From positions 124,001 to 188,000 of the forward strand of contig NZ_AP022569.1 of NCBI RefSeq assembly GCF_010727945.1: 64,000 bases of DNA, in the 5' to 3' direction. Numbering within the stretch: position 1 is the stretch's first letter; each line of letters opens with the position of its first letter. A program made the position numbers and the translations under genes. Origin of the DNA: Mycobacterium cookii. GTDB lineage: Bacteria > Actinomycetota > Actinomycetes > Mycobacteriales > Mycobacteriaceae. Below the pieces are notes generated by a model. The model saw only the letters and a list, made by a program, of their open reading frames with translations, did not search any database and had not been told where the DNA came from. This document shows positions 44,501-51,948 of the stretch, one piece after another.

Positions 44501-44795
44501 TGGGTTGGGCGCGATGGCGATGGCCGGAGGCTCCTTCCACGCGCCGGAGTTTACGGTCGCCTGGCCGACCGGGGAGATCGGCGGGATGGGTCTCGAAGGT
44601 GCTGTGCGCCTCGGGTTCAGCAAAGAGCTTGCCGCAGTGACAGATCCGGTCGAACGACAAAACCTATTCGACAAGCTGGTCGAGGCTGCCTATCAGCATG
44701 GCAAGGCGCTCACCTCGGCCACCACGTTCGAACTCGACGACGTCATCGACCCGGCGGACAGCCGGGCCTGGATCATCCGACTGCTCAGAGGCTAG
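41595..44795 (+). CDS. Fused acyl-CoA carboxylase (biotin carboxylase, BCCP and carboxyltransferase in one chain)
   Basis: The protein has 1066 aa from GTG 41595 with AAAGGACGGG upstream; the frame is open 14 codons further but lacks a better site. The biotin carboxylase part (1-450) shows LIANRGEIALRI, HPGYGFLSE, the ATP grasp loop GGGGRGM and FLEVNPRIQVEH. A biotin carboxyl carrier domain near residues 480-560 has the biotinylation motif EAMKMQ. The C-terminal carboxyltransferase (about 600-1066) has both halves of the crotonase-like fold, with AEGGGGRPGDTD and LCDTPGFMVGP. It would carboxylate an acyl-CoA (acetyl, propionyl or another chain). Mycobacteria normally split these functions into AccA and AccD. 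The kinase gene begins 1 nt after its stop. Confidence 0.9.
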   Translation: MTRLLIANRGEIALRIIRTAVELGLGTVAVYAEDDADSPHVHAADEAIALPGAGPAAYLDHAAILSAAKESGAELIHPGYGFLSEQTGFARACAAAGFTFVGPDAAALELFGNKSSARRAAVAADVPVLPATDGPSSIEDIRAFAAEHKDGIVIKALAGGGGRGMRVVRSADQVDDAYRQCAGEAELGFGDGSLFAEARLADARHIEVQIVAAPSGPVSRALALGDRDCSIQRRHQKLIEIAPAQGLSDTLRRELHRAAATLCARADYRGLATVEFLFAGERFVFLEVNPRIQVEHTVTEETTGLDLVAVQLAIARGATFDELALPAGISDDGREASGEPALARGIAIQARVNMETLAADGTFSPTAGTLSVFSPPTGPGVRVDTYGRPGLTPSPRYDSLLAKVITQVREPSFPAAVRKAQTALLEFHIEGIRTNIGLLREVLSSSQLQSGTFTTGFLDENLAGFARTAQGRRPEIRVAPVELRAGEEVLRAQLAGTVIEIAPEDTDFAAGAQLVVLEAMKMQHVLTAPDAVRAVRTLVAPGQVVGTGDPLVIFVRTGEGAAASDVAAVDLDRSRDDLDDVRRRHLLTLDEGRPAAIAKRHKQSRRSARENIADLVDPGSFVEYGALAVAAQRSRRSEEDLIANTPADGLVAGVAHIGGVETAVLSYDYTVLAGTQGMRNHAKTDRVFDLAARRKLPVVLFAEGGGGRPGDTDVANMAGLELMTFRSLGALSGKVPLVSIVSGRCFAGNAALAGTCDVIIATPDANIGMGGPAMIEGGGLGEYRPEDIGPIDVQRRNGVVGLVARDEAHAVSLAKQYLSYFHGGIDDWTAPDPRRARHVVPENRLRAYDVHHAIEAIVDVGSVLELRADYGVGVVTAFVRVEGIPFGLLANSSHHLGGAIDAEAADKIADFLTLCESAGLPIISLCDTPGFMVGPDAEVEAAVRRFSRLFIVGARLTVPFGMIILRKGYGLGAMAMAGGSFHAPEFTVAWPTGEIGGMGLEGAVRLGFSKELAAVTDPVERQNLFDKLVEAAYQHGKALTSATTFELDDVIDPADSRAWIIRLLRG

Positions 44796-44796
44796 C

Positions 44797-45954
44797 GTGT
44801 CGGACGCACGTCGGGACGAACTTCGCGAGCTCGCCGAGCAGCAGGCATCATTGCGGCGCGTCGCGACATTGGTTGCGCGGGGCGCCAGCCCGTCGGAGGT
44901 CTTCGCAGCGGTCGCCGACGAAGTGGGTCGGTACTTGAATACCGACAACGTGGCAGTGGGCCGCTTTGACGGCGAGGAGTTGGCCATCGTCGCGCTGTCT
45001 CGTACTGACCCGAGGATCCACAATCCTCTGGTCGTCGGCGAGCGCGCGAGCTTGGCGGGCGACAATATCGCGACGCGCGTGTTGCACAGCGGTCGCCCCG
45101 CACGCCTGGACGGCGCGGAGCTTGAGAACGCTGTTGGTCCGATCGCCGAACGCATGCGCGACAATGAACTCGGTTGCACAGTGGGGGTTCCCATCACCGT
45201 AGATGGTCGGGTCTGGGGCGTGGTTGGCGTCGGCGCTGCCGAGCCTGACATGATGCCACCGGACATCGAGGTGCGTCTCGGTGATTTCGCCGACTTGGTT
45301 GCCACCGCCATCGCCAACGCCGCCGCCCATGACGAACTGACGGCCTCGCGCGCGCGGATCGTGGCCGCCGCTGATGATGCTCGGCGCCGGATAGAACGCG
45401 ACCTCCACGACGGAGCCCAGCAGCGGCTGGTGTCACTGGGACTGCAACTGCGGCTGGCTGCCGATTCCGTGCCGCCCGAACATCGCGACCTCAAAGACCA
45501 GTTGTCGCGCGTGGTCGACGGTTTGACCGCGGTCTCGAAAGATCTACAAGAGATTTCCCGCGGGATCCATCCGGCGACCCTCTCACAAGGCGGGCTAAGT
45601 CCCGCGCTGAAAACACTGGCGCGCCGCTGCCCGGTTCCGGTCACGCTGAATATTGCTATCGACCGACGATTGCCTGATCCAGTCGAGGTCGCCGCTTACT
45701 ACGTGGTCGCCGAAGCCCTGACCAATACCGCGAAGTACGCTCGCGCCGGCCAAGTCACCATCCACGCGGAAACCAACGACGCCGCGCTCTATTTGTCGAT
45801 TCAGGACGACGGCGTCGGCGGCGCCGATTCACACAACGGGTCGGGACTGATCGGACTGAAAGACCGCGTCGAAGCACTGGGCGGTAACCTGCAGATCGCC
45901 AGTCCCCAAGGGTGCGGGACGTCGCTGCAGGTGACCATTCCATTCACGAGTTGA
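44797..45954 (+). CDS. NarL-type sensor histidine kinase with GAF domain (HisKA_3)
   Basis: The protein has 385 aa from GTG 44797, immediately after the carboxylase stop. Residues 25-185 form a GAF domain (VATLVARGAS to FADLVATAIANAAAHDEL). The dimerisation and phosphoacceptor helix contains RIERDLHDGAQQRLVSLG, with His in the HisKA_3 position. The ATPase shows the N box AEALTNTAKYA and G box DDGVGGADSHNGSGLIGLKDR. No membrane segment is present, so it senses a cytosolic signal, perhaps redox or a metabolite. Its partner is not adjacent; the NarL-type regulator at 51949 is the nearest candidate. Coupling to the carboxylase gene suggests a metabolic signal, as inference. Confidence 0.9.
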   Translation: MSDARRDELRELAEQQASLRRVATLVARGASPSEVFAAVADEVGRYLNTDNVAVGRFDGEELAIVALSRTDPRIHNPLVVGERASLAGDNIATRVLHSGRPARLDGAELENAVGPIAERMRDNELGCTVGVPITVDGRVWGVVGVGAAEPDMMPPDIEVRLGDFADLVATAIANAAAHDELTASRARIVAAADDARRRIERDLHDGAQQRLVSLGLQLRLAADSVPPEHRDLKDQLSRVVDGLTAVSKDLQEISRGIHPATLSQGGLSPALKTLARRCPVPVTLNIAIDRRLPDPVEVAAYYVVAEALTNTAKYARAGQVTIHAETNDAALYLSIQDDGVGGADSHNGSGLIGLKDRVEALGGNLQIASPQGCGTSLQVTIPFTS

Positions 45955-46064
45955 TCGGTAGACCCCGACCGCGGCCTGCTCCCAATGCTGCCACCGATCT
46001 TATGAAAATTGTTCTGCCGCAACGAAATTGACGTATATAGTGGCGTCGGCCCTGCGTCGATGGC

Positions 46065-46919
46065 TCAATCGGTGGGCGTGATGTTGTGGATGAGCATGAC
46101 GTCTAGCGCATTACGCATGCTCTTACTAGAGATGTTGAATCGGCCTTCATACGGATCCACCATGTCTGCGATCGTGAACGTCATGCTACTCAGGGTAATC
46201 CCGGCTAAGGCGATGGCGATTATCACCAAGGGACTCGCTGTCGTCCGCAGGCCGAAGCACAGGAATATGATCATGAGCCAAGACATCAGCATTCTCAGAA
46301 AGGGCGCGGGTATCGAACGTTCAGGTTCCATGACGAGGGACCATCGGGCCATTGCGAAATCTTTGTACTGGTCAATGCAGTCGGCCGCTAATCTTTCATG
46401 GAGCGGATCAGACGGTTTTAATTGGAAGATGTCGAGCTTGATGCGATTGAGGGTGTCGGTGAGCACCTGATGCACGTCCGCTCTGGACTTTTCGCGCACA
46501 TCTACGTAGCTCACACCAGCCGGGATCGACTCATGCCGCCAGAAATTGACGATTCCTGCGGCGGTAAAACTCTGCAATCGCCTACGTATCGGTTCTGACC
46601 CTGGGCCGTAATTGCGCATCGACTGATCGAGTCGAATCAGCAGCGCCGCGTACTTGGCCCAACGATCTTCGGTGGTTTCGATGAAGTTCTTCGCTGCGCT
46701 GATCATCAATCCCATGACGATGGACGCTATCGTGACCAGAAACCCGATGATCACACCGAGAAAATTGAGCGCTTCTGTCTGCGTATATGGACCGAGTAAT
46801 TGCGACTTCAGCATGAAGCCCAACGCCGCGCTCGCGCAAAGCAGCGAAAACACGACCAACGCCCGCGAGAAGCTACGCATTTCAGCTACACCAGCCCGCC
46901 TTGAAGGCTTCACCGACAT
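46065..46919 (-). CDS. Integral membrane protein, DUF4239/bestrophin-like
   Basis: The protein has 284 aa on the minus strand. Four hydrophobic segments are visible: near residues 18-38 (ALVVFSLLCASAALGFML), near 52-72 (GVIIGFLVTIASIVMGLM), near 210-228 and near 232-255. A cytosolic loop of about 130 residues lies between segments 2 and 3. The second segment followed by KNFIETTEDRWAKYAALLIRLD and the C-terminal MVDPYEGRFNIS are like DUF4239 proteins, a group with predicted bestrophin-like topology. Transport function is not shown. Base composition is visibly lower in G+C than its neighbours, consistent with acquisition from elsewhere. Start may also be ATG further in (MRSFSR). Confidence 0.75.
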   Translation of the reverse strand: MSVKPSRRAGVAEMRSFSRALVVFSLLCASAALGFMLKSQLLGPYTQTEALNFLGVIIGFLVTIASIVMGLMISAAKNFIETTEDRWAKYAALLIRLDQSMRNYGPGSEPIRRRLQSFTAAGIVNFWRHESIPAGVSYVDVREKSRADVHQVLTDTLNRIKLDIFQLKPSDPLHERLAADCIDQYKDFAMARWSLVMEPERSIPAPFLRMLMSWLMIIFLCFGLRTTASPLVIIAIALAGITLSSMTFTIADMVDPYEGRFNISSKSMRNALDVMLIHNITPTD

Positions 46920-47065
46920 TCAGATGATGTTCTGCCGCACCTGATGCGGTGGCCTCGCACCGGCGCGTGGCGCGAGCCTTCTGGCTGCTGTTCGAGCCGT
47001 CAGGCGTCGCTGCCGATCGTCGACAGGCGGTCACTATGATCATGTGCTGAAAAGGCATTCGTGTG

Positions 47066-47266
47066 TTACGCCCAACTGGGGTCGACAGCACTGTCGGTGT
47101 CAGCCATGATGTTGCCGGCGTTCTGCACCTTGGAGCCAAGGGCGTTGGCCTCCTCGTAGGTGACCTGGAAATTGCGGCCCAACACTGTGATGAACTCCTG
47201 GCAGAACACGAAACGGCCTGCCATCGAACGCATCTGGTCGGGCGTGGTCATGAAATGTGTGATCAC
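47066..47266 (-). CDS. WXG100/ESAT-6-like protein lacking the WXG core, 66 aa
   Basis: The start is GTG 47266, 6 nt after AAGGAGCC; the open frame continues upstream to 47341 without a ribosome site. The N-terminus HFMTTPDQMRSMAGRF strongly resembles the EsxJ/EsxK group start (FMTDPHAMRDMAGRF, from memory). The remaining sequence (FITVLGRNFQVTYEEANAL, KVQNAGNIMADTDSAV) resembles the second helix of WXG100 proteins. The central region with the Trp-x-Gly turn is missing, about 30 residues shorter than the usual 95-100. It may be an internal deletion product that is no longer secreted, or a divergent partner. It lies 510 nt from PE and on the opposite strand. Confidence 0.6.
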   Translation of the reverse strand: MITHFMTTPDQMRSMAGRFVFCQEFITVLGRNFQVTYEEANALGSKVQNAGNIMADTDSAVDPSWA

Positions 47267-47341
47267 CTGAGTGGCTCCTTGCCATGAAGCTAAATGACGC
47301 GGTGGTTGAGGTGATGGCCGGAGTTGTAGGTTGCGCCTCAA

Positions 47342-47775
47342 GCGTTCCGCCTTAATCCATCGCTGTCTTCCCGGCTGACACCACTCGATGCCCCCCGCTA
47401 GCCGGAATTCCGCTTACCGGTCACGCTCCGCCAATTTGCACATCTCGCTAAGGGCTACCGACCGGTAGCCCGCGAATCCTGCTCCTGTCAAAGCGAATAG
47501 ACGACGGTAGCGCCCATCCGGCCGGCGTGTGGGACACCGCAGGAAACCTGATCACCGCTGCCCCGATCGGAGCTATGTTGCATCGTTCCCGCCCAGTATG
47601 TTTCGCGGACGACTTATTTACAGCTAGCAGGGGGCCCTATGGACGCTAACCCGGATGACATCAGAACAGCGCGCCAGCCATCCTGATCGTTGAGTCGGTT
47701 CTTTGCCGCTTGCTGTACGTAACGGCACGGCTCTCAACCGAGGAGGGCGCACATCGCTCGTTGGGAGAGAAGGAT
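47342..47775. other. Intergenic region upstream of PE, with a hairpin
   Basis: A 434-nt stretch without a supported gene. It contains the inverted repeat GGGCTACC (47452-47459) and GGTAGCCC (47464-47471) with a 4-nt loop, which could be an operator or a terminator-like hairpin. No U-tract follows. The Shine-Dalgarno GGAGAGAAGG of the PE gene lies at its end. Confidence 0.5.
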
Positions 47776-48075
47776 ATGTCTTTCGTAATCACACAACCGG
47801 ACGCGCTGACATCGGCGGCTGGCGATTTGACAGGTATCGGCGCGGCGATGAGTTCGCTGAATGCCGCCGTAGCCAGCCCGACCACCAGCCTGGCGCCGGC
47901 TGCGGCGGACGATGTTTCGGCGCTGACCGCGGCCGCGTTCGCCGCCCAGGGCGCGATGTACCAGGAGGCCGGTGCGCGAGCGGCCGCGATTCACCAAATG
48001 TTCGTGACCACCTTGCAAGCCTCCGCCTGTTCCTATGCGGCCACCGAGGCCGCCAATGTGACCGTCACCCGCTGA
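47776..48075 (+). CDS. PE family protein
   Basis: The protein has 99 aa from ATG 47776, after GGAGAGAAGG. It is a stand-alone PE domain: SFVITQPDALTSAAGDLTGIGAAMSSLN in two antiparallel helices, with the C-terminal YxxxE-type secretion motif in YAATEAANV. Such PE proteins form a heterodimer with the PPE encoded next and are exported by a type VII system (ESX-5 in many cases). The gap to the PPE gene is 10 nt, so the two are co-translated. The PE motif near the N-terminus is degenerate here, which is not unusual. Function outside the cell is unknown. Confidence 0.92.
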   Translation: MSFVITQPDALTSAAGDLTGIGAAMSSLNAAVASPTTSLAPAAADDVSALTAAAFAAQGAMYQEAGARAAAIHQMFVTTLQASACSYAATEAANVTVTR

Positions 48076-48085
48076 GGCGTAGGCA

Positions 48086-49240
48086 ATGACAATGGATTTC
48101 GCGGCGCTTCCACCGGAGATCAACAGCGGCCGAATGTACTCCGGTCCCGGATCGGAACCAATGCTTGCCGCCGCTGCAAACTGGGACCGGCTATCCGGCG
48201 AACTGTACTCGCTAGCGGCCTCTCAATCTTCGGTGATATCCGGGCTGACCGGAGCGAGCTGGCAGGGTCCGGCGTCGACGTCGATGGCGGCTGCGGCATC
48301 AACATATCTCGCGTGGATGAATGCTGCCGCAAGCCAGGCAGAAGAGACGGCCAAACAGGCCAGGGCTGCAGCAGCCGCATACGAGGCAGCGTTCGCTGCG
48401 ACCGTGCCACCGCCGATTATCGCGGCCAACCGCGCGCTTTTAACTATGTTGGTTGCAAGCAACTTCTTGGGCATCAACACCCCGGCTATCATGGCGACTG
48501 AGGCGGACTATGCCGCGATGTGGGGCCAGGATGCTGCCGCCATGTACGGTTATGCCGCGTCCTCGGCCGCCGCGGCGACACTGACCCCGTTCACTCTGCC
48601 GAAACAGAACACCAACCCTGCGGCCATGGCGGCCCAAAGTGCCGTGGTCACCAATTCCATTGGGACATCGAGCGGGACATCGATAGAAACGACCATCGAA
48701 CAGATGCTCCAACAGATCCTCGCCAACATAAATAAGGCGCTGGAGCCAGACGTCATCAACTCGGGGATCAGCGCTTACGCAACAGTCCCCTCCATCATCC
48801 TGTCGGCACTCGCCAGCCTTTCGAAAGGGACGGCGGGTTCCGCTGCCTCCGCGGCCGACGCAACAGTCGCGGCATTGAGCGACGTGGGCGCCGGGCTGAC
48901 TAAGGTGGCGAGCACGCTAGGGTCTGTTGGCGCAGCTCAATTCGGCGGTGCGGTATCTGCTGGGATTGGCCGGGCGGCCAGCGTTGGTGCGCTGTCAGTG
49001 CCGTCGACGTGGGGCACGCTCACCTCCGCGGTCAGCAGCGCTCCCCAGGCGATAACGGTCGGCAGGGTAGGTGCCGCCGAGGGGGTCGCAGGTATTCCGC
49101 TGCCGGTCGGCATCGCGGGCGCCCCGGCAAGCATGGCAGCCGGGACGGGAATGCACGGCAGGCTCACCCGGAGCGTTGAAGGTACCACTCTGCGAACGTT
49201 GATGCGTCCCAGCATGCTTCCAGGACCGCAATACATCTAG
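48086..49240 (+). CDS. PPE family protein, PPE-SVP subgroup
   Basis: The protein has 384 aa from ATG 48086. The N-terminal 180 residues are the PPE domain with FAALPPEINSGRMYSGPGS, the WxG turn in GASWQGPAS and the helical hairpin with AAYEAAFAATVPPP; FLGINTPAI and WGQDAAAMYGYA follow as usual. The variable C-terminal part contains SVPSTW near residue 300, the hallmark of the SVP sublineage, and ends MRPSMLPG. It pairs with the PE protein for type VII secretion and probably reaches the cell envelope. PPE-SVP proteins of slow growers are ESX-5 substrates; this is family knowledge, not seen here. Confidence 0.93.
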   Translation: MTMDFAALPPEINSGRMYSGPGSEPMLAAAANWDRLSGELYSLAASQSSVISGLTGASWQGPASTSMAAAASTYLAWMNAAASQAEETAKQARAAAAAYEAAFAATVPPPIIAANRALLTMLVASNFLGINTPAIMATEADYAAMWGQDAAAMYGYAASSAAAATLTPFTLPKQNTNPAAMAAQSAVVTNSIGTSSGTSIETTIEQMLQQILANINKALEPDVINSGISAYATVPSIILSALASLSKGTAGSAASAADATVAALSDVGAGLTKVASTLGSVGAAQFGGAVSAGIGRAASVGALSVPSTWGTLTSAVSSAPQAITVGRVGAAEGVAGIPLPVGIAGAPASMAAGTGMHGRLTRSVEGTTLRTLMRPSMLPGPQYI

Positions 49241-49578
49241 TAACGCATTGGGACCGATCAGCAGTGCGATTGGGTTGCAAGGCATTACGCTTCAGGCGCC
49301 AATGTGGCCCAAGGTCAGGGACCGCAGATAACTCGTCGCTGAAGTCCCACTAGAACTTCCGGGGTGCGCTAACCAGACCCACCCGGGTGGTGTCTGCGTT
49401 CGCGCTTCCGTGGGATGCGCGGTACCGCAGCAGCGCCGACTTGCCGATGGGGTGCTCACTACCCAGCACTACCCCAACGCCCTGCGGCCACCGCGCACGG
49501 GACTGGCGGGCCGAGCCAAGTCCTCGGCAGTGAGAGCACCCTGCCGGAGCCACTTGTGTAGCTGGCAGCTATCCACGG
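49241..49578. other. Intergenic region between PPE and the sigma-factor gene
   Basis: About 340 nt with no supported gene. Several short minus-strand open frames cross it (49350-49553, 49459-49782) but none has a recognisable product or ribosome site. No clear promoter for the sigma-factor gene was found, although a self-regulated GGAAC/GTT type promoter would be expected for a SigH-like factor. Confidence 0.4.
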
Positions 49579-50493
49579 ATGGGGGCTAACCGCAAGGGTG
49601 AATATGCGGCAGCGGTGACGACATTCGGTGCCCGCAGCGCAATTGTGGAAGCCATGGATAACGTCATGTGGAAACCGGTGGCCGATGCTCCGGCATCCCC
49701 CCACACCATCTCGAATGTGCCGGGCACTGCAGCGGCGCCGGTCCGTAGGGCATGCCTGCTGACCGACGCATCCAAGCGCCATGATGCTGACATCTCAGTA
49801 AAGCCCCAATCCACCAGCAGCGCTAAATGTTTCGCAGCATCCTCCATTGTCGGTAATTGCCGCAAGCATCACCCGCCGCGCTGCGAGAAACGGTCGCACG
49901 AAGCGGAACTTCGAGTTCGGTTCGAAAGGGATGTCGTGCCGCTGCAGGAGCGGCTGTACCGCCGGGCGTTGCGTATGAGTCGGCATCACGCTGACGCACA
50001 GGATCTTGTGCAGGACACGATGGTGAAGGCGTACGCCAGCTTCCATTCGTTCGAGCCAGACACAAACCTTAACGCGTGGCTGTACCGGATTTTGACGAAT
50101 GCCTACATCAGCGATTACCGCAAAAGGCAGCGGCAACCGACGCAGTACTCGATGGAACACCTGACCGAGCAGCAGTTGGTGAACGTCGGCCATCGCGAGC
50201 CAAAAGGGCTGCCTTCGGCCGAGGACGAAGCTCTGGCAACCCTGCCAGATAACGAGATTCAAGCAGCGGTGCGAGCGATGCCCGAACAATTCCGTGCGGT
50301 GGTGTACTACGCCGATGTGGAGAATCTGCCTTACAAGGAGATCGCCGAAATCTTGGGTATTCCGGTCGGAACGGTGATGTCACGGGCGTCGCGCGGACGA
50401 CGACATCTCCGTCGACTGCTCGTCGGTCGCGGCGGCGAAGGCATTGCCGCCGAACACATTCGCGCCAAGCGCGTCCTGCTAGGGAGGAGATGA
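49579..50493 (+). CDS. ECF RNA polymerase sigma factor, SigH-like; start uncertain
   Basis: From about residue 112 the protein follows the SigE/SigH group closely: [38 protein letters not shown] in sigma-2, [19 protein letters not shown], and sigma-4 with [19 protein letters not shown] and [18 protein letters not shown]. It would redirect RNA polymerase to stress promoters. The N-terminal 100 residues of this frame resemble nothing; in-frame starts at GTG 49645 and ATG 49654 are shorter options, and none has a strong Shine-Dalgarno. The frame ends in an ATGA overlap with a 57-codon membrane peptide gene, in the place where SigH-type factors usually have their RshA-like anti-sigma gene. Confidence 0.82.
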   Translation: MGANRKGEYAAAVTTFGARSAIVEAMDNVMWKPVADAPASPHTISNVPGTAAAPVRRACLLTDASKRHDADISVKPQSTSSAKCFAASSIVGNCRKHHPPRCEKRSHEAELRVRFERDVVPLQERLYRRALRMSRHHADAQDLVQDTMVKAYASFHSFEPDTNLNAWLYRILTNAYISDYRKRQRQPTQYSMEHLTEQQLVNVGHREPKGLPSAEDEALATLPDNEIQAAVRAMPEQFRAVVYYADVENLPYKEIAEILGIPVGTVMSRASRGRRHLRRLLVGRGGEGIAAEHIRAKRVLLGRR

Positions 50494-50663
50494 TTATGTT
50501 GCCAGTTCACGATGATGTAGCCCGCGCTTTCACCAGTTACCGACATGCGCTCGCAATCGATTGCTACGACGACGATTGCGCTGGGTACCGCCTGCTTGCC
50601 CACATCACGTTCACCCTGCTGTTGATGGCGGTGATGTTCGCCGCGATTGCGCTAAGTTTCTGA
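50490..50663 (+). CDS. 57-aa single-pass membrane peptide coupled to the sigma-factor gene
   Basis: The ATG at 50490 overlaps the sigma-factor stop (ATGA) and AGGGAGG at 50481-50487 serves as its ribosome site. The peptide starts [14 protein letters not shown], contains [15 protein letters not shown] with a His-x5-Cys-x4-Cys spacing, and ends in a hydrophobic helix [19 protein letters not shown] that would span the membrane. The position suggests a role as sigma-factor partner, perhaps a minimal redox-sensing anti-sigma, but the spacing is not the ZAS consensus (His-x3-Cys-x2-Cys). No known family is recognised. Confidence 0.6.
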   Translation: MIMLPVHDDVARAFTSYRHALAIDCYDDDCAGYRLLAHITFTLLLMAVMFAAIALSF

Positions 50664-51039
50664 GCACTACGCGAGCAGTCCCGGTCCAATCGTCGGCGAA
50701 ACGTGTTCAGCCCGACGCACCCTGGCGAAATCACGGTCGAGGCAATCGGCACGCTGGCCCAGCTGGCCTTCGGCGCGATCCCGATCACGATGATCTACAC
50801 CGGCACCTAATACGGGAAAATGGGCAACGGCTGTTGCCGGCTGCCGGAAATGAGCGATACCGCGCAATGCAGGTGAATGTTCACGTCGCCGGTCCGCGAG
50901 ATCTTGGTCAGAAGCACAGTTAGGCTGCTCGCCTTGTCCTAGCGGGACGCGGGCGCGTGGACCTCTCAATAGCTCATAGGTCGCCTAAATTACGGGTACC
51001 TGCAATTCGTCTCGTTAGTCCCTTGGCCACACTGAAGTT
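50664..51039. other. Intergenic region upstream of the receiver-domain gene
   Basis: 376 nt without a supported gene. A 34-codon frame from GTG 50703 (in the same frame as the membrane peptide, after its stop) encodes a hydrophobic AQLAFGAIPITMIYTGT tail, but there is no ribosome site. No promoter motif stands out. Confidence 0.35.
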
Positions 51040-51429
51040 ATGAATTATGGGTCTCAGCCGCTGCGCTGCGTCATCGTCGACGACAACGCCGCCTTTCTTG
51101 AGGTTGCTGCGAACATGCTCGGCCGCGACGGTCTTACGGTTGTCGGGATGGCATCGAGCAGCGCGGAGGCACTACGTCGTGTGGCACAGCTGCGGCCCGA
51201 CGTCGCGGTCGTCGACATCGATCTGGGCGGCGAAAGCGGATTCGACCTGGCGCAGCGGCTCGCCGATGGGCCGGCTGTGTCGTCGGTGATCATGACTTCG
51301 ACTCATTCCGAGCAGGATTTTACCGACTTGATCGCGGCAAGTCCCGCGCTGGGATTCGTGCCGAAGGTGGAATTGTCCGCGGAGGCGGTTCTGCACCTTC
51401 TGGGTCGGGGCAACGGGTCGTCGCCTTGA
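51040..51429 (+). CDS. Stand-alone response-regulator receiver domain
   Basis: The protein has 129 aa from ATG 51040. The receiver fold is complete: acidic pair in CVIVDDNAAF, phosphoacceptor Asp in VAVVDIDLGGESGF, the Thr/Ser position in VIMTSTHSE, and the conserved Lys in LGFVPKVEL. There is no output domain, so it may act by protein contact, as a phosphate sink or as an adaptor in a phosphorelay. It is close to a complete NarL-type regulator (51949) and 5 kb from a HisKA_3 kinase (44797). A sequence like this in mycobacteria is often near nitrate/redox-type kinases; the partner is not determined here. Confidence 0.85.
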   Translation: MNYGSQPLRCVIVDDNAAFLEVAANMLGRDGLTVVGMASSSAEALRRVAQLRPDVAVVDIDLGGESGFDLAQRLADGPAVSSVIMTSTHSEQDFTDLIAASPALGFVPKVELSAEAVLHLLGRGNGSSP

Positions 51430-51948
51430 CTCATCGGGTGGTTCCGCCAGCGGATCTCAGCAACTAGCCGCGATGACGGTCATTGCCAGCTGACGTGTTT
51501 GGTACGTATGGCACCAAACCTTGCCGCCCTCAATGAGAGTCACTACCCAGCCGGTCCGCTCGTGGTCGAGCCTGATGACTCCGCCGGGGATGCGTTGGTG
51601 GCCGCCATCTCGGGCGAATCGCGTCGTGATCATTGCAGCCGACCAGCTTTCGAATCGAGCCAGACTAAACGTTGACTGGGATGCCGCGAGGCATGCTCAT
51701 AACCTCGCCTATTGGGTCGCCTATGTCGTCACGGCTGGCCCTAATCAGCTATCACTGGCAGCCTCATTTCCCGTCTACCGGCTAGCCGGAAGGCGCCGAT
51801 CCGGGCAACCGGCGGTTGTCGTCGTTGAATCGGTGTTAGATGGTTCAAGCACCCTCGGTCGGACCCGGGAGGACACGTTTCACAGCGGAGTCAGCGCGAC
51901 GACGACAACCCGGCACCTAATGACGATGACGGCGCTGGTGGTGATTCC
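51430..51948 (+). other. Unassigned region, possibly with a histidine-kinase remnant
   Basis: A 519-nt stretch without a well-supported gene. An open frame from 51521 to 51958 overlaps the NarL regulator start by 10 nt and ends in TALVVIPCE, very like the C-termini of histidine kinases that overlap their regulators. Its upstream part resembles nothing. A separate 55-codon frame begins at ATG 51508. It could be a decayed kinase gene. Confidence 0.3.

Noticed and set aside
49569..49865. Minus-strand frame of 98 codons opposite the start of the sigma-factor gene
   Set aside because: No family resemblance, no Shine-Dalgarno; may be chance, though a decayed gene cannot be excluded.
50703..50810. 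34-codon frame with hydrophobic tail after the sigma-linked peptide
   Set aside because: No ribosome site and too short to support.
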